Below, piece after piece: positions 8,610 to 17,047 of a stretch of DNA of 64,000 nt. The first letter of the stretch is position 1. Each line of letters begins with the position of its first letter. The position numbers and the translations under genes are program-made. Source of the stretch: Phycisphaerae bacterium RAS2 (GTDB lineage Bacteria > Planctomycetota > Phycisphaerae > UBA1845 > UTPLA1); contig CP036352.1 of the NCBI GenBank assembly GCA_007753915.1, positions 868,001 through 932,000 of the forward strand, given 5' to 3'. The notes beneath the pieces were generated by a model, which was given only the letters and a program-made list of their open reading frames with translations, did not search any database and had not been told where the DNA came from.

Positions 8610-9671
8610 CTACCATCGTGGATCACCTTTTGTGCAAGATGCGCAAGTTCGCTTGCTAGATGGCGGCTCACAACTCCGTGATTCAGGGCCGGCATCAATG
8701 GCTTCATGGTTGCCGACTACGCAACCTTGCGTGTTTGCGCAGTTCTGAATGACATTGGCAAGAGACCTAGCGGCCGTTACCGTTCCACTAGCTTGCTCTA
8801 ACAAGCAACGTGTTGAACACCATAAATGTGTCGCTTCGTCTGGCGTTCTGGAAGTTGCATCGTAAGCGCACTGTAGACATCCTCGTAAACACTTCTCAAA
8901 GGGAGAATTTCCCATACCGAGGCATACACACTTAATTGGCCAAGCCACCCTAAGCAAACAATTCTTCATGTAGCACTCCCCCCACCACCACGGCCTTGAA
9001 GTAACGCCAAAATTAGTGCGTACTTCAATATATTTTGCCTTACATTTTATATCCACCCAGAAGTTTGCTGAATACCGTGCATTGGCAGCATATTGACATG
9101 CATGGCTATCCGTGCTTGCCAGTGGGGGACGATTACTTGCGTCAGAGCACCTGGACAGGACTTCGTCTGACGGCGGCGAGATATCTGGAACTCCTGGTAT
9201 TGCGGATAGTTGAAACAAACCGAGAGAGTCAATTGAGTTGGTGGGACGATTTCTTATCATTGATAGCAAGTTATACCCACCCGCTTCTCCAATCGGATCC
9301 CTGCTCAACCACCGCCCCAGCCTCGGAGAGTAATATCGATATCCGTAGTAATACAACCCGTCGTTGGCGGTGTCCGCGTAGTCGATCTCGCCGTCGAAGT
9401 ATTTCGTGCTGAAGCGGAACGGGTTCTTTGTTGACCACGCGCCGCCGGCCGAGCAGCCGCCGAACGGGTCGGTATAGTCGTACTGCGCCGCCAGCGGGCC
9501 GATCGTCGCGTCAATCACCTGGCCGACGTTGCCCATCGCGTCGCAGTAGTAGAAATACTGCTTATCATCTGCTGTCGTGCCCGGCGTGCCGTTCGTGTCC
9601 AGCGCGCTGACCAAGCCACCCACGCCGCCAGCACCCTGCGGTGTGCCGCTCAGGGGTATTGTAGTCCACAT
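8610..9671 (-). CDS. Orphan RHS core fragment with Cys-rich C-terminal tip (tip 2)
   Basis: A displaced RHS 3' module. Homology with the RHS gene at 10379 begins abruptly at LSGTPQGAGGVGGL (about 9653) and runs through the core: YDYTDPFGG, NPFRFSTKYFDGEIDY, GLYYYGYRYYSPRLGRWLSR and DPIGEAGGYNLL, ending at SLGL. The ~200-residue tip that follows is unlike that of its neighbour and has about 20 cysteines (CYMKNC, CVCLGMG, CLRGCLQC, CSTRC) plus a WWWGEC patch. There is no signal peptide or N-terminal shell, so it cannot work as a stand-alone secreted RHS protein; it looks like an orphan cassette able to recombine into the main gene. The first six codons (MWTTIP) belong to the lipoprotein gene upstream. 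Confidence 0.8.
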   Translation of the reverse strand: MWTTIPLSGTPQGAGGVGGLVSALDTNGTPGTTADDKQYFYYCDAMGNVGQVIDATIGPLAAQYDYTDPFGGCSAGGAWSTKNPFRFSTKYFDGEIDYADTANDGLYYYGYRYYSPRLGRWLSRDPIGEAGGYNLLSMIRNRPTNSIDSLGLFQLSAIPGVPDISPPSDEVLSRCSDASNRPPLASTDSHACQYAANARYSANFWVDIKCKAKYIEVRTNFGVTSRPWWWGECYMKNCLLRVAWPIKCVCLGMGNSPFEKCLRGCLQCAYDATSRTPDEATHLWCSTRCLLEQASGTVTAARSLANVIQNCANTQGCVVGNHEAIDAGPESRSCEPPSSKRTCASCTKGDPRW

Positions 9672-10375
9672 TCTGCAATTCGTCGCATCCAGAATGAACC
9701 GGCATCTTCACGTAGCAGCAGTTGCGTATGACCGTCTGCAAATGTAGCCATTATGCAGTTTCTACTATCGCTGTCAGTGCGCTGAGCCAACTTGATTCCC
9801 GCCCGTGACTCGAAGAGTGTGACCACTTCTCGTTCTGTAGAGCTCTTGTCACCTCTAATCGGCACTGCGTCTCGAAGCTGATCCCAAGCATCTCGTTCAA
9901 CAAACTGAGTCGCTCCCGAATCAAACTCCATTCGCATCCATCGTTGCGAATGGACACCGCTATTCCCATTCAAACACGATACTTGAATGACTGCTACTTC
10001 GTCGTTGCAACGAAACGATACGAGGTGGCAAGAGGGTTCCGAAATAAGGCATTTTGGTGTCAGGTCATGGACCAATCCGAAGCCTCCATTCTCTCGTTGA
10101 ATGATGTTTACTGCAAGTTGGCCTTCACCCTTCAAAGCAATAACAGTCTGGCCGCTCGGACTCATCGCAAACGGTTCCCGTCCACATTCGACAAACTCGG
10201 ATGCAGCAACAGCCCAAACCTTCTTATCCATGTAAGTGGAAAATACAAGTGACTTTCCATCGTCAGACATCAACACCCTGTTGATGCTCGCAGTATTTCC
10301 ACCGTGGGCACATCCATTCGTTACTATGGCCGTCAAGAGGATTGAGACAAAATGAATGATTCTCGGGATTGCCAT
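9650..10375 (-). CDS. Lipoprotein following RHS tip 1 (candidate partner)
   Basis: A 241-aa protein with a lipoprotein signal (IIHFVSILLTAIVTNG-C, Cys22), starting at the ATG at 10375, only 3 bp after the RHS gene stop. The mature part is predicted all-beta with repeats resembling propeller blades (MSDDGKSLVFSTYMDKKVWA, FAMSPSGQTVIALKGEGQL, MATFADGHTQLLL); no family is recognised. Its stop codon TGA falls exactly where the orphan RHS core begins, so the natural C-terminus may have been lost when that module arrived. Its leader DNA matches that of the FGE-like gene at 3564 in 17 of 18 bases. The position fits an immunity or accessory protein for the RHS tip; this is inference. Confidence 0.7.
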   Translation of the reverse strand: MAIPRIIHFVSILLTAIVTNGCAHGGNTASINRVLMSDDGKSLVFSTYMDKKVWAVAASEFVECGREPFAMSPSGQTVIALKGEGQLAVNIIQRENGGFGLVHDLTPKCLISEPSCHLVSFRCNDEVAVIQVSCLNGNSGVHSQRWMRMEFDSGATQFVERDAWDQLRDAVPIRGDKSSTEREVVTLFESRAGIKLAQRTDSDSRNCIMATFADGHTQLLLREDAGSFWMRRIAECGLQYP

Positions 10376-10378
10376 GGC

Positions 10379-11568
10379 TTATCGTCCTTGTGTATCTTTT
10401 CCGGGATCAGTTGTCAGGCCCCAGAAAAAGCTAAGTGGTGTTCGTAAACGAGGCAGGCTAATACCACAGTCCTTGACGGTATCATGGAGAGCAGAGTTGG
10501 AATTGGGGCCAATCAATAAATATTGTGCCGGGTACTCTCTGGTATGTAGTTCCCATAGACACTTGCACTTGTCGCAATCGACCGTCTGATTCGCCTCAAA
10601 GAGAGGAGAAGTCCAATCAGGGTATGCCACGATATTGCCCGCTGCAATTGGAAAATGCTTGGGGCCAAATTGAACATTGAATGACTTTCTGGGTACATTG
10701 GAGCATTGCGATGAATCTACGGCCAATCCGAGATGCGTGGCAAGAACTACAAGGCTACTTCTGTACTCTAATTTGCAGCACTTTAGCCCCAAAGGATCAT
10801 AGATGTTTAGTGGATTGTTATGATTGCTTGCACATAGGTTCAAACCGCCTTCTTCCCCAATCGGATCCCAGCTCAACCACCTTCCCAGCCGCGGCGAGTA
10901 ATATCGATATCCGTAGTAATAAAGCCCGTTGGCGTCGGCGGGGGAGCCGGCGGCGGTGTAGTCGATCTCGCCGTCGAAATACTTCGTGCTGAATCGGAAG
11001 GGATTGGAGGTCGTCTGCGGGCCGGCGGCCGTGTGCGCCCCGAACGGGTCGGTGTAGTCATAGGCCGCGTCGAGCGTGGCGGCCTGGCCTAGGCCGTGCG
11101 TGACTTGCAATACTTGGGTCACATTGCCGGAGCCGTCGTAGAAGTAGAGGTAGTTGCCGTCGTCGGTGGTGGCCGATGTGCCGCGCGTGTCGTACATCGC
11201 GAGCAAGCCGCCGATTCCGCCCACTCCCTGCGGCGTGCCGGACACATCCAGCCCCCAGGTGTACTTGCGCAGCACGGCATTGTCGTCCAAGCCGTCGAGT
11301 TCCATCACGAGGTTCCAGCCGTCATAGACAAATCGCGTGTCGGACACGGGGAAGCCCCAGTTCGTGCCATTGTACTCCCAGACCTGTTTCTGCACGCGGC
11401 GACCGATGTAGTCGTAGCTAAAGCGCAGCCGCTTGCTGCCGACGACGGGGCTCCGCGGCTGGACGATCTTCAGCCGATTCTCGGCGTCCCACTGGTAATC
11501 ATTGGCGGCGTCCTGGGAGAGGTTGCCGTCAAAATCATGAGCGAAGGCCTCGGTCGGGTCGGCTGTAC
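10379..11568 (-). pseudogene. RHS protein, 5'-truncated by IS remnant (tip 1)
   Basis: The frame is open from the IS remnant boundary at 11568; codons before the GTG at 11395 are clearly RHS (AFAHDFDGNLSQDAANDYQW, RLRFSYDYIGRRVQKQ), so 11395 is not a true start. YD repeats and the core follow: TRFVYDGWNLVMELDG, YTWGLDVSGTPQGVGG, YDYTDPFGAH, NPFRFSTKYFDGEIDY and YYYGYRYYSPRLGRWLSWDP, ending at DPLGLK. The ~130-aa tip starts CCKLEYRSS and contains ATHLGLAV and YLLIGPNSNSALHDTVKDCG, which faintly recalls papain-like folds with His first and an Asn-rich motif later. At least the N-terminal half of a normal RHS protein is missing. Confidence 0.8.
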
Positions 11569-11658
11569 TGACCTTCCCCCACGGTTTAGTCCACCTGTTA
11601 TGTTAGTCCAACACCGTTCACAGCACACGCCGTGGGCGGGCGGATCGCTGTGAGCGCC
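11569..11658 (-). mobile_element. Remnant of the IS right end (inverted)
   Basis: TGACCTTCCCCCACGGTTTA at 11569 begins about 90 bp that match the reverse complement of the IS right end at 8061-8150 with only a few differences, including the OrfB C-terminal codons (CERCWTNITGG in another frame). Homology fades near 11658. It faces the full IS copy, so the RHS-tip region 8151-11568 is bracketed by two inverted right ends of one IS. Confidence 0.88.
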
Positions 11659-11711
11659 CAAGAATAATGGGGCCGAATCGAATTCTCAGTGATTTGGCGA
11701 TTGGCACTGGT

Positions 11712-14700
11712 TTATCCTGGGGGACTCTTTTCTGCCTTGACGCTGACTTCGAGCTTGCCCGCCTCGCCCGCCTTGATTGTGCAAGCGGGGCCGAACAGCT
11801 TGAGAATCGTATCCTGGGGCAGCTCCTTCGGAACGGTGATGATGTCGATGGTGGTGCTTCCGTCTTTGGTGATCTCGCGCTTCAACTCGATCTTGTTGTT
11901 GACTTCGTTGGGCTTAGCTTTGACCAGGAGCGGTGCACTCGCAATCGGTTCACCGTTGGATTTGGAGCCGACAATTTGAAGGAGAACGGCGCCGGCGGCG
12001 ATCGGCTCGACCTCCTGATAGATCAAGTCGTTTTCGACCTTGTGTTCTCCACTGATCTTGAGGATTGACTCGTCGCTACTCGTCACCTTGAAAGGCGTCG
12101 GGATGTTCGGAAGGTTGGATACGATGAGTGTCACCTTCGCCTTCTTGTCGACCGTGAACTCCGACGGAATGACGTGCAGAATTTTGGGTGCTCGATTGTT
12201 GATGAACATCTCGATGGGCAGTGCCTGTGAGTTAGTGGAGCCGATCATGTTGAACTTGAGCAGTTCGATGCGATCTCGCGCGAACGCGGCGAGGGCGTCC
12301 GACCGAGCGCAGTCATTGGCATCCCTGTTGGAAGAAATCTGATCGCGTAGAAAGCGGACGATCGCATGGAGCGATTCGGGGGGCTGCGCCTTGTCCTTCT
12401 CGTTAATTACAGAGTGGACGTATTCATTAAGTGAGAAAAGGTCCGCAATGAGATCTTCATTGACGGACCGGCCTTCCAGCCCCTCGCGATCAAGCAGGGT
12501 CTGAAGGAGGTCGCGCGTGAAAGTCAGTTTGACTGGATTCCGTGCTTCACTTGATTCTGGTCTTTCGCCAGTCACGGATAAGATCAGCTGAAGCGCCTGG
12601 TTGAGTTGATTAAAGGCAATGACTCGCTCTGTGCGTGTTGTCTTGGTGAGTTGACGGGCCTCTTCTAGCTGGACCGCCCACATCAAGCGAGTGGACTCTT
12701 TGATTGACGTGCGATGCGGGTTGTCGCCCTGTGGAGACTTGGTCAAAGGCACCCAGCGGGTGGTCTGTCGGAATTCAAGTTGCGGTTCCATGATTTCGAG
12801 TTTGCCGGCGCGATAATCCAGCTTGAGGTCCAGGTCGTCCTTGTCCAGCCCGATCGCGATGAGTACGGGAAACGTCTGTCGTTGGAGCATCATTCCAGGG
12901 CCGGGGTAGCGCTGGCCGAGGAACAAGTTGCCAAGGCCCGTGAAGATGGAGTCGCCCCGCCCGCCTGGCGCGACGCTGGTCAGTGCGCGGAGGTCCGGCC
13001 CGATCTGGTAGCCGAACATGCCGCCGGAATTGCTGTAAGACGCAACGTTGTTCAGCGCGGTTCGGGTGGTCACATCCTGTTCAAGCCGGTCAACATGCTG
13101 CATGAGACCAGCGGCCTCTGCCTGGGCGCCAAAGCCTGACATGACCAAGGCAAGCCGGATTGCGAAAGCCTGTTGCTGTCGTATGCTGCTGGACAAATCC
13201 AGACTCTGGACTTCGGTCATGGGTGATACGGCTGCCACGAGGGGATTGCGAGCCTGGTCCGGCAGAAGTTCGCCGCGGGAAGAAACCTGACCGAATATGC
13301 TTCCGCCGATTGAATCCGAGCCACCGGCAGCGCCGCTGAGCGACCTCAACAATCGCGCGTCGATCTTGATCATATCTTGCGCAGCTTCCTTGTCGGGGAC
13401 GAACTCGATGATCTTTCTTGCGGTTTCATTGATGTGGCGAAGCGTCATTCGCAGCTCCGCAGACGCTTTGTCTCGAGCTTCCGTCAGCGTCTTGAGCTTC
13501 GATTCGCTCGTTTCCAAGTCCTTGTTCCGTTTGGCGAGCAAGTCCTGTTGCTCTCTTAGCTGCCTGCGCCGATCCATGGTGACGGGTTGGGCCGATTCGA
13601 TTTGCGCATTGAGTTCGGAAAGCTTCTGCTCGACGGCCTTGATCTGCCCGGCGTCATCCCCCCGGCGCAGATCAGCCAATTCCGCCAGGAGAACTTCCTT
13701 ATCCAGGAGCAGCTGATCATGCACATCGATAGGCTTCTGCAGGCCATCGAGGGATTTTTGCGCTGCATTGCGTTGTTTCTCCAACTTCTCATTGTTTGCC
13801 GTCTCAACCTTCAACTCTTGCTCTTTGGAGCTAAGAACTCCGGTGAGACGTTTTTCGTCATCTGTGAAATCAACTAGTCTATTAGTTAGTTTTTCGAGTT
13901 CCCCGCCCGTCAAGGCATCCACGAGTTTGCTGCCTTCGTCCGTGACCGCTCGCGACTTGGAAAGGATTTCCAGTTTTGCAATGCGAGCCCGTTGCAACGG
14001 ATCCGACGACTCCTCCATCGCCCGGATCAATTCAATTCGCGCGGGTTTGTAGTTGTACTTCGTGAAAACGGCAACGTCCGCAGCAAAGCCGGTCGTGGTG
14101 TACTCACCGGGGTTCACCGAAACCATGGACACGCCGAACAGCACCATCTTGTCTTGAAACTTGTCGGCCAGATCGGGGCGGCCCAGGAACCTGAACATCG
14201 CCTCCACGGCCTTGTCGCCGGCGGCGGTGATGATCGCCGAACGATTCTTCTGAACCAGCGAGGGCGGCGTGCCAAAGAGCTTCATGAACTCCGCGAATTG
14301 TTGACGAAGCATCGTCTTGCGGATTTCCTCCGTTGTGGGAAGGGTGTCCGGACTCAAGTCAGGCGGGGAGTTTTTGAATTCGGGAACTGAAGGCCGACTG
14401 GTCGGGCCTGCGAGGCCGGCACCGAGCGTGTTGAGGATTTCGGCCGGCTGGGACGTGGTCACTTCGCCCGGCTTGGGCAACACCGAAGCGAGAACGGCTG
14501 CGTCGAGCAGTCGATTCTTCATTTGGAAGGCATTCAAGTCGTCGTGATAGGCAGAGAGATTAAGCGAATTGGTCAACATGTCCTGAAGGTTGAACTTGCC
14601 CTGCGCGCCGAAGGTCACGTCCGTCGCCTGTTGAAAGAACGCGCCGGCAGCCCCCTGAATCTCATTCTTCGCCTGATTGAAGTACGTTTGCGGTTCCATG

Positions 14701-14936
14701 TTCAATTCGAATGAAAACGTCTTCGTGCTCGGGCTGGAGAGCAGCGGACTGGAGACCGAAATGGTTCCATAGCGATCCATGTCCTTGCCGACCGGATCGA
14801 GACGGCGGCCGACTCGGTCAAGCCATCGTGTGTCTTCGGGCGTGAAACACGGATCCTTGCAGCCGCTAATCAGGATCGTGCAACATAAGATGAACGAAAG
14901 GACGCGGGCGCGGGGGTGGCAATGCGTTGCGATCAT
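11712..14936 (-). CDS. Large coiled-coil lipoprotein of unknown function
   Basis: A 1074-aa protein. The start is the ATG at 14936, preceded by GGAGGGACCCACC and giving a clean lipoprotein signal (ARVLSFILCCTILISG-C); the 29 codons upstream are not needed. The N-terminal third is predicted alpha-helical. A central coiled coil rich in Glu, Lys, Gln and Leu (about residues 350-510: SSKEQELKVETANNEKLEKQ, QQDLLAKRNKDLETSESKLK) is followed by a Gly-rich helical region. The C-terminus has a beta domain (APKILHVIPSEFTVDKKAKV…PNIPTPFKVTSSDES) that reads like an Ig-like or IPT domain. I do not recognise the family. It starts 46 bp after the stop of the secreted protease gene on the same strand, so the two probably form an operon. 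Confidence 0.75.
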   Translation of the reverse strand: MIATHCHPRARVLSFILCCTILISGCKDPCFTPEDTRWLDRVGRRLDPVGKDMDRYGTISVSSPLLSSPSTKTFSFELNMEPQTYFNQAKNEIQGAAGAFFQQATDVTFGAQGKFNLQDMLTNSLNLSAYHDDLNAFQMKNRLLDAAVLASVLPKPGEVTTSQPAEILNTLGAGLAGPTSRPSVPEFKNSPPDLSPDTLPTTEEIRKTMLRQQFAEFMKLFGTPPSLVQKNRSAIITAAGDKAVEAMFRFLGRPDLADKFQDKMVLFGVSMVSVNPGEYTTTGFAADVAVFTKYNYKPARIELIRAMEESSDPLQRARIAKLEILSKSRAVTDEGSKLVDALTGGELEKLTNRLVDFTDDEKRLTGVLSSKEQELKVETANNEKLEKQRNAAQKSLDGLQKPIDVHDQLLLDKEVLLAELADLRRGDDAGQIKAVEQKLSELNAQIESAQPVTMDRRRQLREQQDLLAKRNKDLETSESKLKTLTEARDKASAELRMTLRHINETARKIIEFVPDKEAAQDMIKIDARLLRSLSGAAGGSDSIGGSIFGQVSSRGELLPDQARNPLVAAVSPMTEVQSLDLSSSIRQQQAFAIRLALVMSGFGAQAEAAGLMQHVDRLEQDVTTRTALNNVASYSNSGGMFGYQIGPDLRALTSVAPGGRGDSIFTGLGNLFLGQRYPGPGMMLQRQTFPVLIAIGLDKDDLDLKLDYRAGKLEIMEPQLEFRQTTRWVPLTKSPQGDNPHRTSIKESTRLMWAVQLEEARQLTKTTRTERVIAFNQLNQALQLILSVTGERPESSEARNPVKLTFTRDLLQTLLDREGLEGRSVNEDLIADLFSLNEYVHSVINEKDKAQPPESLHAIVRFLRDQISSNRDANDCARSDALAAFARDRIELLKFNMIGSTNSQALPIEMFINNRAPKILHVIPSEFTVDKKAKVTLIVSNLPNIPTPFKVTSSDESILKISGEHKVENDLIYQEVEPIAAGAVLLQIVGSKSNGEPIASAPLLVKAKPNEVNNKIELKREITKDGSTTIDIITVPKELPQDTILKLFGPACTIKAGEAGKLEVSVKAEKSPPG

Positions 14937-14982
14937 GGTGGGTCCCTCCTGGGCCGAAATAAATTGAACCAGTTCCGCCTTG

Positions 14983-16194
14983 TCAGAATTGAGCGCCGGG
15001 TACGCTGCGAATGAATGATTCAAACTTGTCGAGACGAACGTAAATGCCGCCGTCTCCGCAGGGGCGAATGCTTGACTTGGTCGCTCTCGATGTCACCGCC
15101 GCCACGGCCCATGACGCGTCATCGGCCGCGTTTTCGCCGACCAGGACGTAGGCCGGTCCGCCGCTGTCGCCTCGACAACTGTCTGCACCCAGACCAACGA
15201 AGCCGGCCACCAGTTCCAGTTCTTTGTCGCAGCCAAGCTTGGCCGGATCACCTTCGCGGCAGCAGCAGACCGAGGCCATCGGCACGTCGACCATGCGCTT
15301 CAATCCGAAGCCGATGCTGCCTTCATAGTTGGTGTTTCCGAAGCCTGCCGCACGGATAAAGCTTGACCGGTCCACTTCCGAACTGGTCGCTATCCGCCGT
15401 GGCGCGATGTCCGTCACGAGTTGGTCGAGAACGATGACAGCGATGTCGTTATGAAGTCCGTTCTCTCCATATTGCTGGTGCCGATAGGCCTTGCCGGTCA
15501 CTCGGCGGCCCACCAGCGAGGTGTCCAGCCCGAAGTGGACGACAGCCGTATTGGAATCCGCGCCAAGACAGAAGTAGCAGTGCCCGGCCGTCACGACGAC
15601 GTTCTTTCCGACCAGTACCCCCGTGCAGCAAAACTGGTCGTTTCCCGCCAACCGCCGGCCGATGCAGACGCAATCCTGAAACAACGACTCCGGTACCGCC
15701 TGCGTACCCGGGCCGACGATGCGAGCGAGATAATTCGGCCCGGTGATTGGAAAGAGTCCGGAATTGGGCTTGGCGGCCTGCTCCATCAGGATGCGGTAAT
15801 TCTTATGAAGGCTGGGCCACTCCCAGACATCTTCCGACGCCGGCCCGGAAGCGGCTGGAGCAACGTTGCGTAGCTCCGATGCCTGGACTTCTTCCAGCAA
15901 TCCGCGTTTCGAGGCAACCGCCGTTGAAAGCGCCGTGACCGAGAGCGATGTAAACTGGCGGTCATCGGGACCGGCAACCTGGGATGCATAGTCTTGCGCC
16001 GCGGTCACAAGAGCATGGTATTCCTGTGGCGTGAACGACTTCAACAGTCCCTTGGCGCCGCGCGCCGCTTCTGTTTCCAGGCTTCGCAGTTCGGATTTGG
16101 CCTTAACAACCTGGCCGCCGACGCCGGTGTCACCGGCATGCGCGAACCCGGGGAGGATCAGCACCGCACAGACAAGTGTACGAAACGGAGCCAT
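14983..16194 (-). CDS. Secreted trypsin-like serine protease (S1 family)
   Basis: A 403-aa protein with a Sec signal peptide (residues 1-20, cleaved after FAHA). A ~150-aa helical pro-region precedes the S1 peptidase domain, which has the full triad: H205 in VVTAGHC, D250 in NDIAVIVL and S344 in DSCRGDSGGPA. Extra cysteines (CVCIG, FCCTG, CYFC, VCCCREGD, LGCD) suggest several disulfides outside the cytoplasm. The start is the ATG at 16194, with GAAAGGAAAA upstream; the ORF extends 15 codons further without a better start. It heads a probable operon with the large lipoprotein and is divergent from the ECF sigma gene, 198 bp away. The substrate is unknown. Confidence 0.93.
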   Translation of the reverse strand: MAPFRTLVCAVLILPGFAHAGDTGVGGQVVKAKSELRSLETEAARGAKGLLKSFTPQEYHALVTAAQDYASQVAGPDDRQFTSLSVTALSTAVASKRGLLEEVQASELRNVAPAASGPASEDVWEWPSLHKNYRILMEQAAKPNSGLFPITGPNYLARIVGPGTQAVPESLFQDCVCIGRRLAGNDQFCCTGVLVGKNVVVTAGHCYFCLGADSNTAVVHFGLDTSLVGRRVTGKAYRHQQYGENGLHNDIAVIVLDQLVTDIAPRRIATSSEVDRSSFIRAAGFGNTNYEGSIGFGLKRMVDVPMASVCCCREGDPAKLGCDKELELVAGFVGLGADSCRGDSGGPAYVLVGENAADDASWAVAAVTSRATKSSIRPCGDGGIYVRLDKFESFIRSVPGAQF

Positions 16195-16392
16195 GTGGAT
16201 TTTCCTTTCATGAAAAGATGGTGGCTGCCATGACCACAATTGGCATGGCAGCTCACCACCTGCAGCCCGAAGAGGCTAGGATCCCTTCAAGAGAGCAGGG
16301 TCGATTAAAGAGCCGCAGGATGCGATGCGTGTTGCGCGAGATTCAGTCGAAATTATTGGATTGTTTTCAGCGGCAAGTTAAGCTAGGCAAAC

Positions 16393-16971
16393 ATGGAGCC
16401 TCACGATCCATCGCTTGCCGGCACCATCACGCTCCTGCTTCGCCGAGTTCGTGAAGGAGAACCGGCGGCCATGGATGATCTCTTCCGGGAGGTTTATGAA
16501 GATCTCCGAAGACTCGCCCGCCAGGTCATCGCATCGAATCAAAGCGGAGCGAGGGCCTTGGGCGGCACGGAACTGGTGCACAGCGCATGCACCCGATTAC
16601 TGGGAAATCAACTGCTGAATGCCGAGGATCGACGCCACTTCTTCTTCATTTTCGGCCGGGCCATGCATGACGTGCTTGTAGAGACCGTCCGCCAGGAAAT
16701 GGCGTTGAAGCGCGGCGGCGGTCAAAAGCGTGTGCCCATGGTAGAGTTCTCCACCGACGGCACATCCATCAACCTCGATGTCATTGAGTTGAACAAAGCC
16801 CTGCTCGAATTGGAGGCTCATGATCCCGATGGTGCCCAGATCATCCGACTTCGGTTCTTCAGCGGACGAACTCTGCAGGAATGCGCCGGTCTGATGGGCT
16901 GCACGTTTGCGATCGCCCGCCGCAATTGGGAATACGCCCGGGCCTGGCTGTCGGAGCGACTTTCACGGTAA
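16393..16971 (+). CDS. ECF-type RNA polymerase sigma factor (Sigma70_ECF)
   Basis: A 192-aa sigma factor of the planctomycete/acidobacterial ECF-like group (Sigma70_ECF, TIGR02999). Region 2 covers about residues 8-95 (LFREVYEDLRRLARQVIASN, ELVHSACTRLLG, DRRHFFFIFGRAMHDVLVET), the linker contains RGGGQKRVP, and region 4 is IIRLRFFSGRTLQECAGLMG…ARRNWEYARAWLSERL. It directs RNA polymerase to a special promoter set. It is the first gene of a run with the kinase-FGE gene, 76 bp downstream. In related loci such sigma factors are tied to Ser/Thr kinases that may phosphorylate them or associated regulators. No anti-sigma gene is seen. Confidence 0.93.
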   Translation: MEPHDPSLAGTITLLLRRVREGEPAAMDDLFREVYEDLRRLARQVIASNQSGARALGGTELVHSACTRLLGNQLLNAEDRRHFFFIFGRAMHDVLVETVRQEMALKRGGGQKRVPMVEFSTDGTSINLDVIELNKALLELEAHDPDGAQIIRLRFFSGRTLQECAGLMGCTFAIARRNWEYARAWLSERLSR

Positions 16972-17047
16972 GAGAAATTTTTTTCTTGGATCAACGGCAA
17001 CCGCGCGCGCCGTTTGCGGCTTTGGATTGGTTGTCGACCCCTTGTCC

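Noticed and set aside
2042-11568. Type VI secretion-linked RHS effectors
   Set aside because: No VgrG, Hcp, PAAR or chaperone (EagR) gene is present, and the RHS N-terminal parts are missing.
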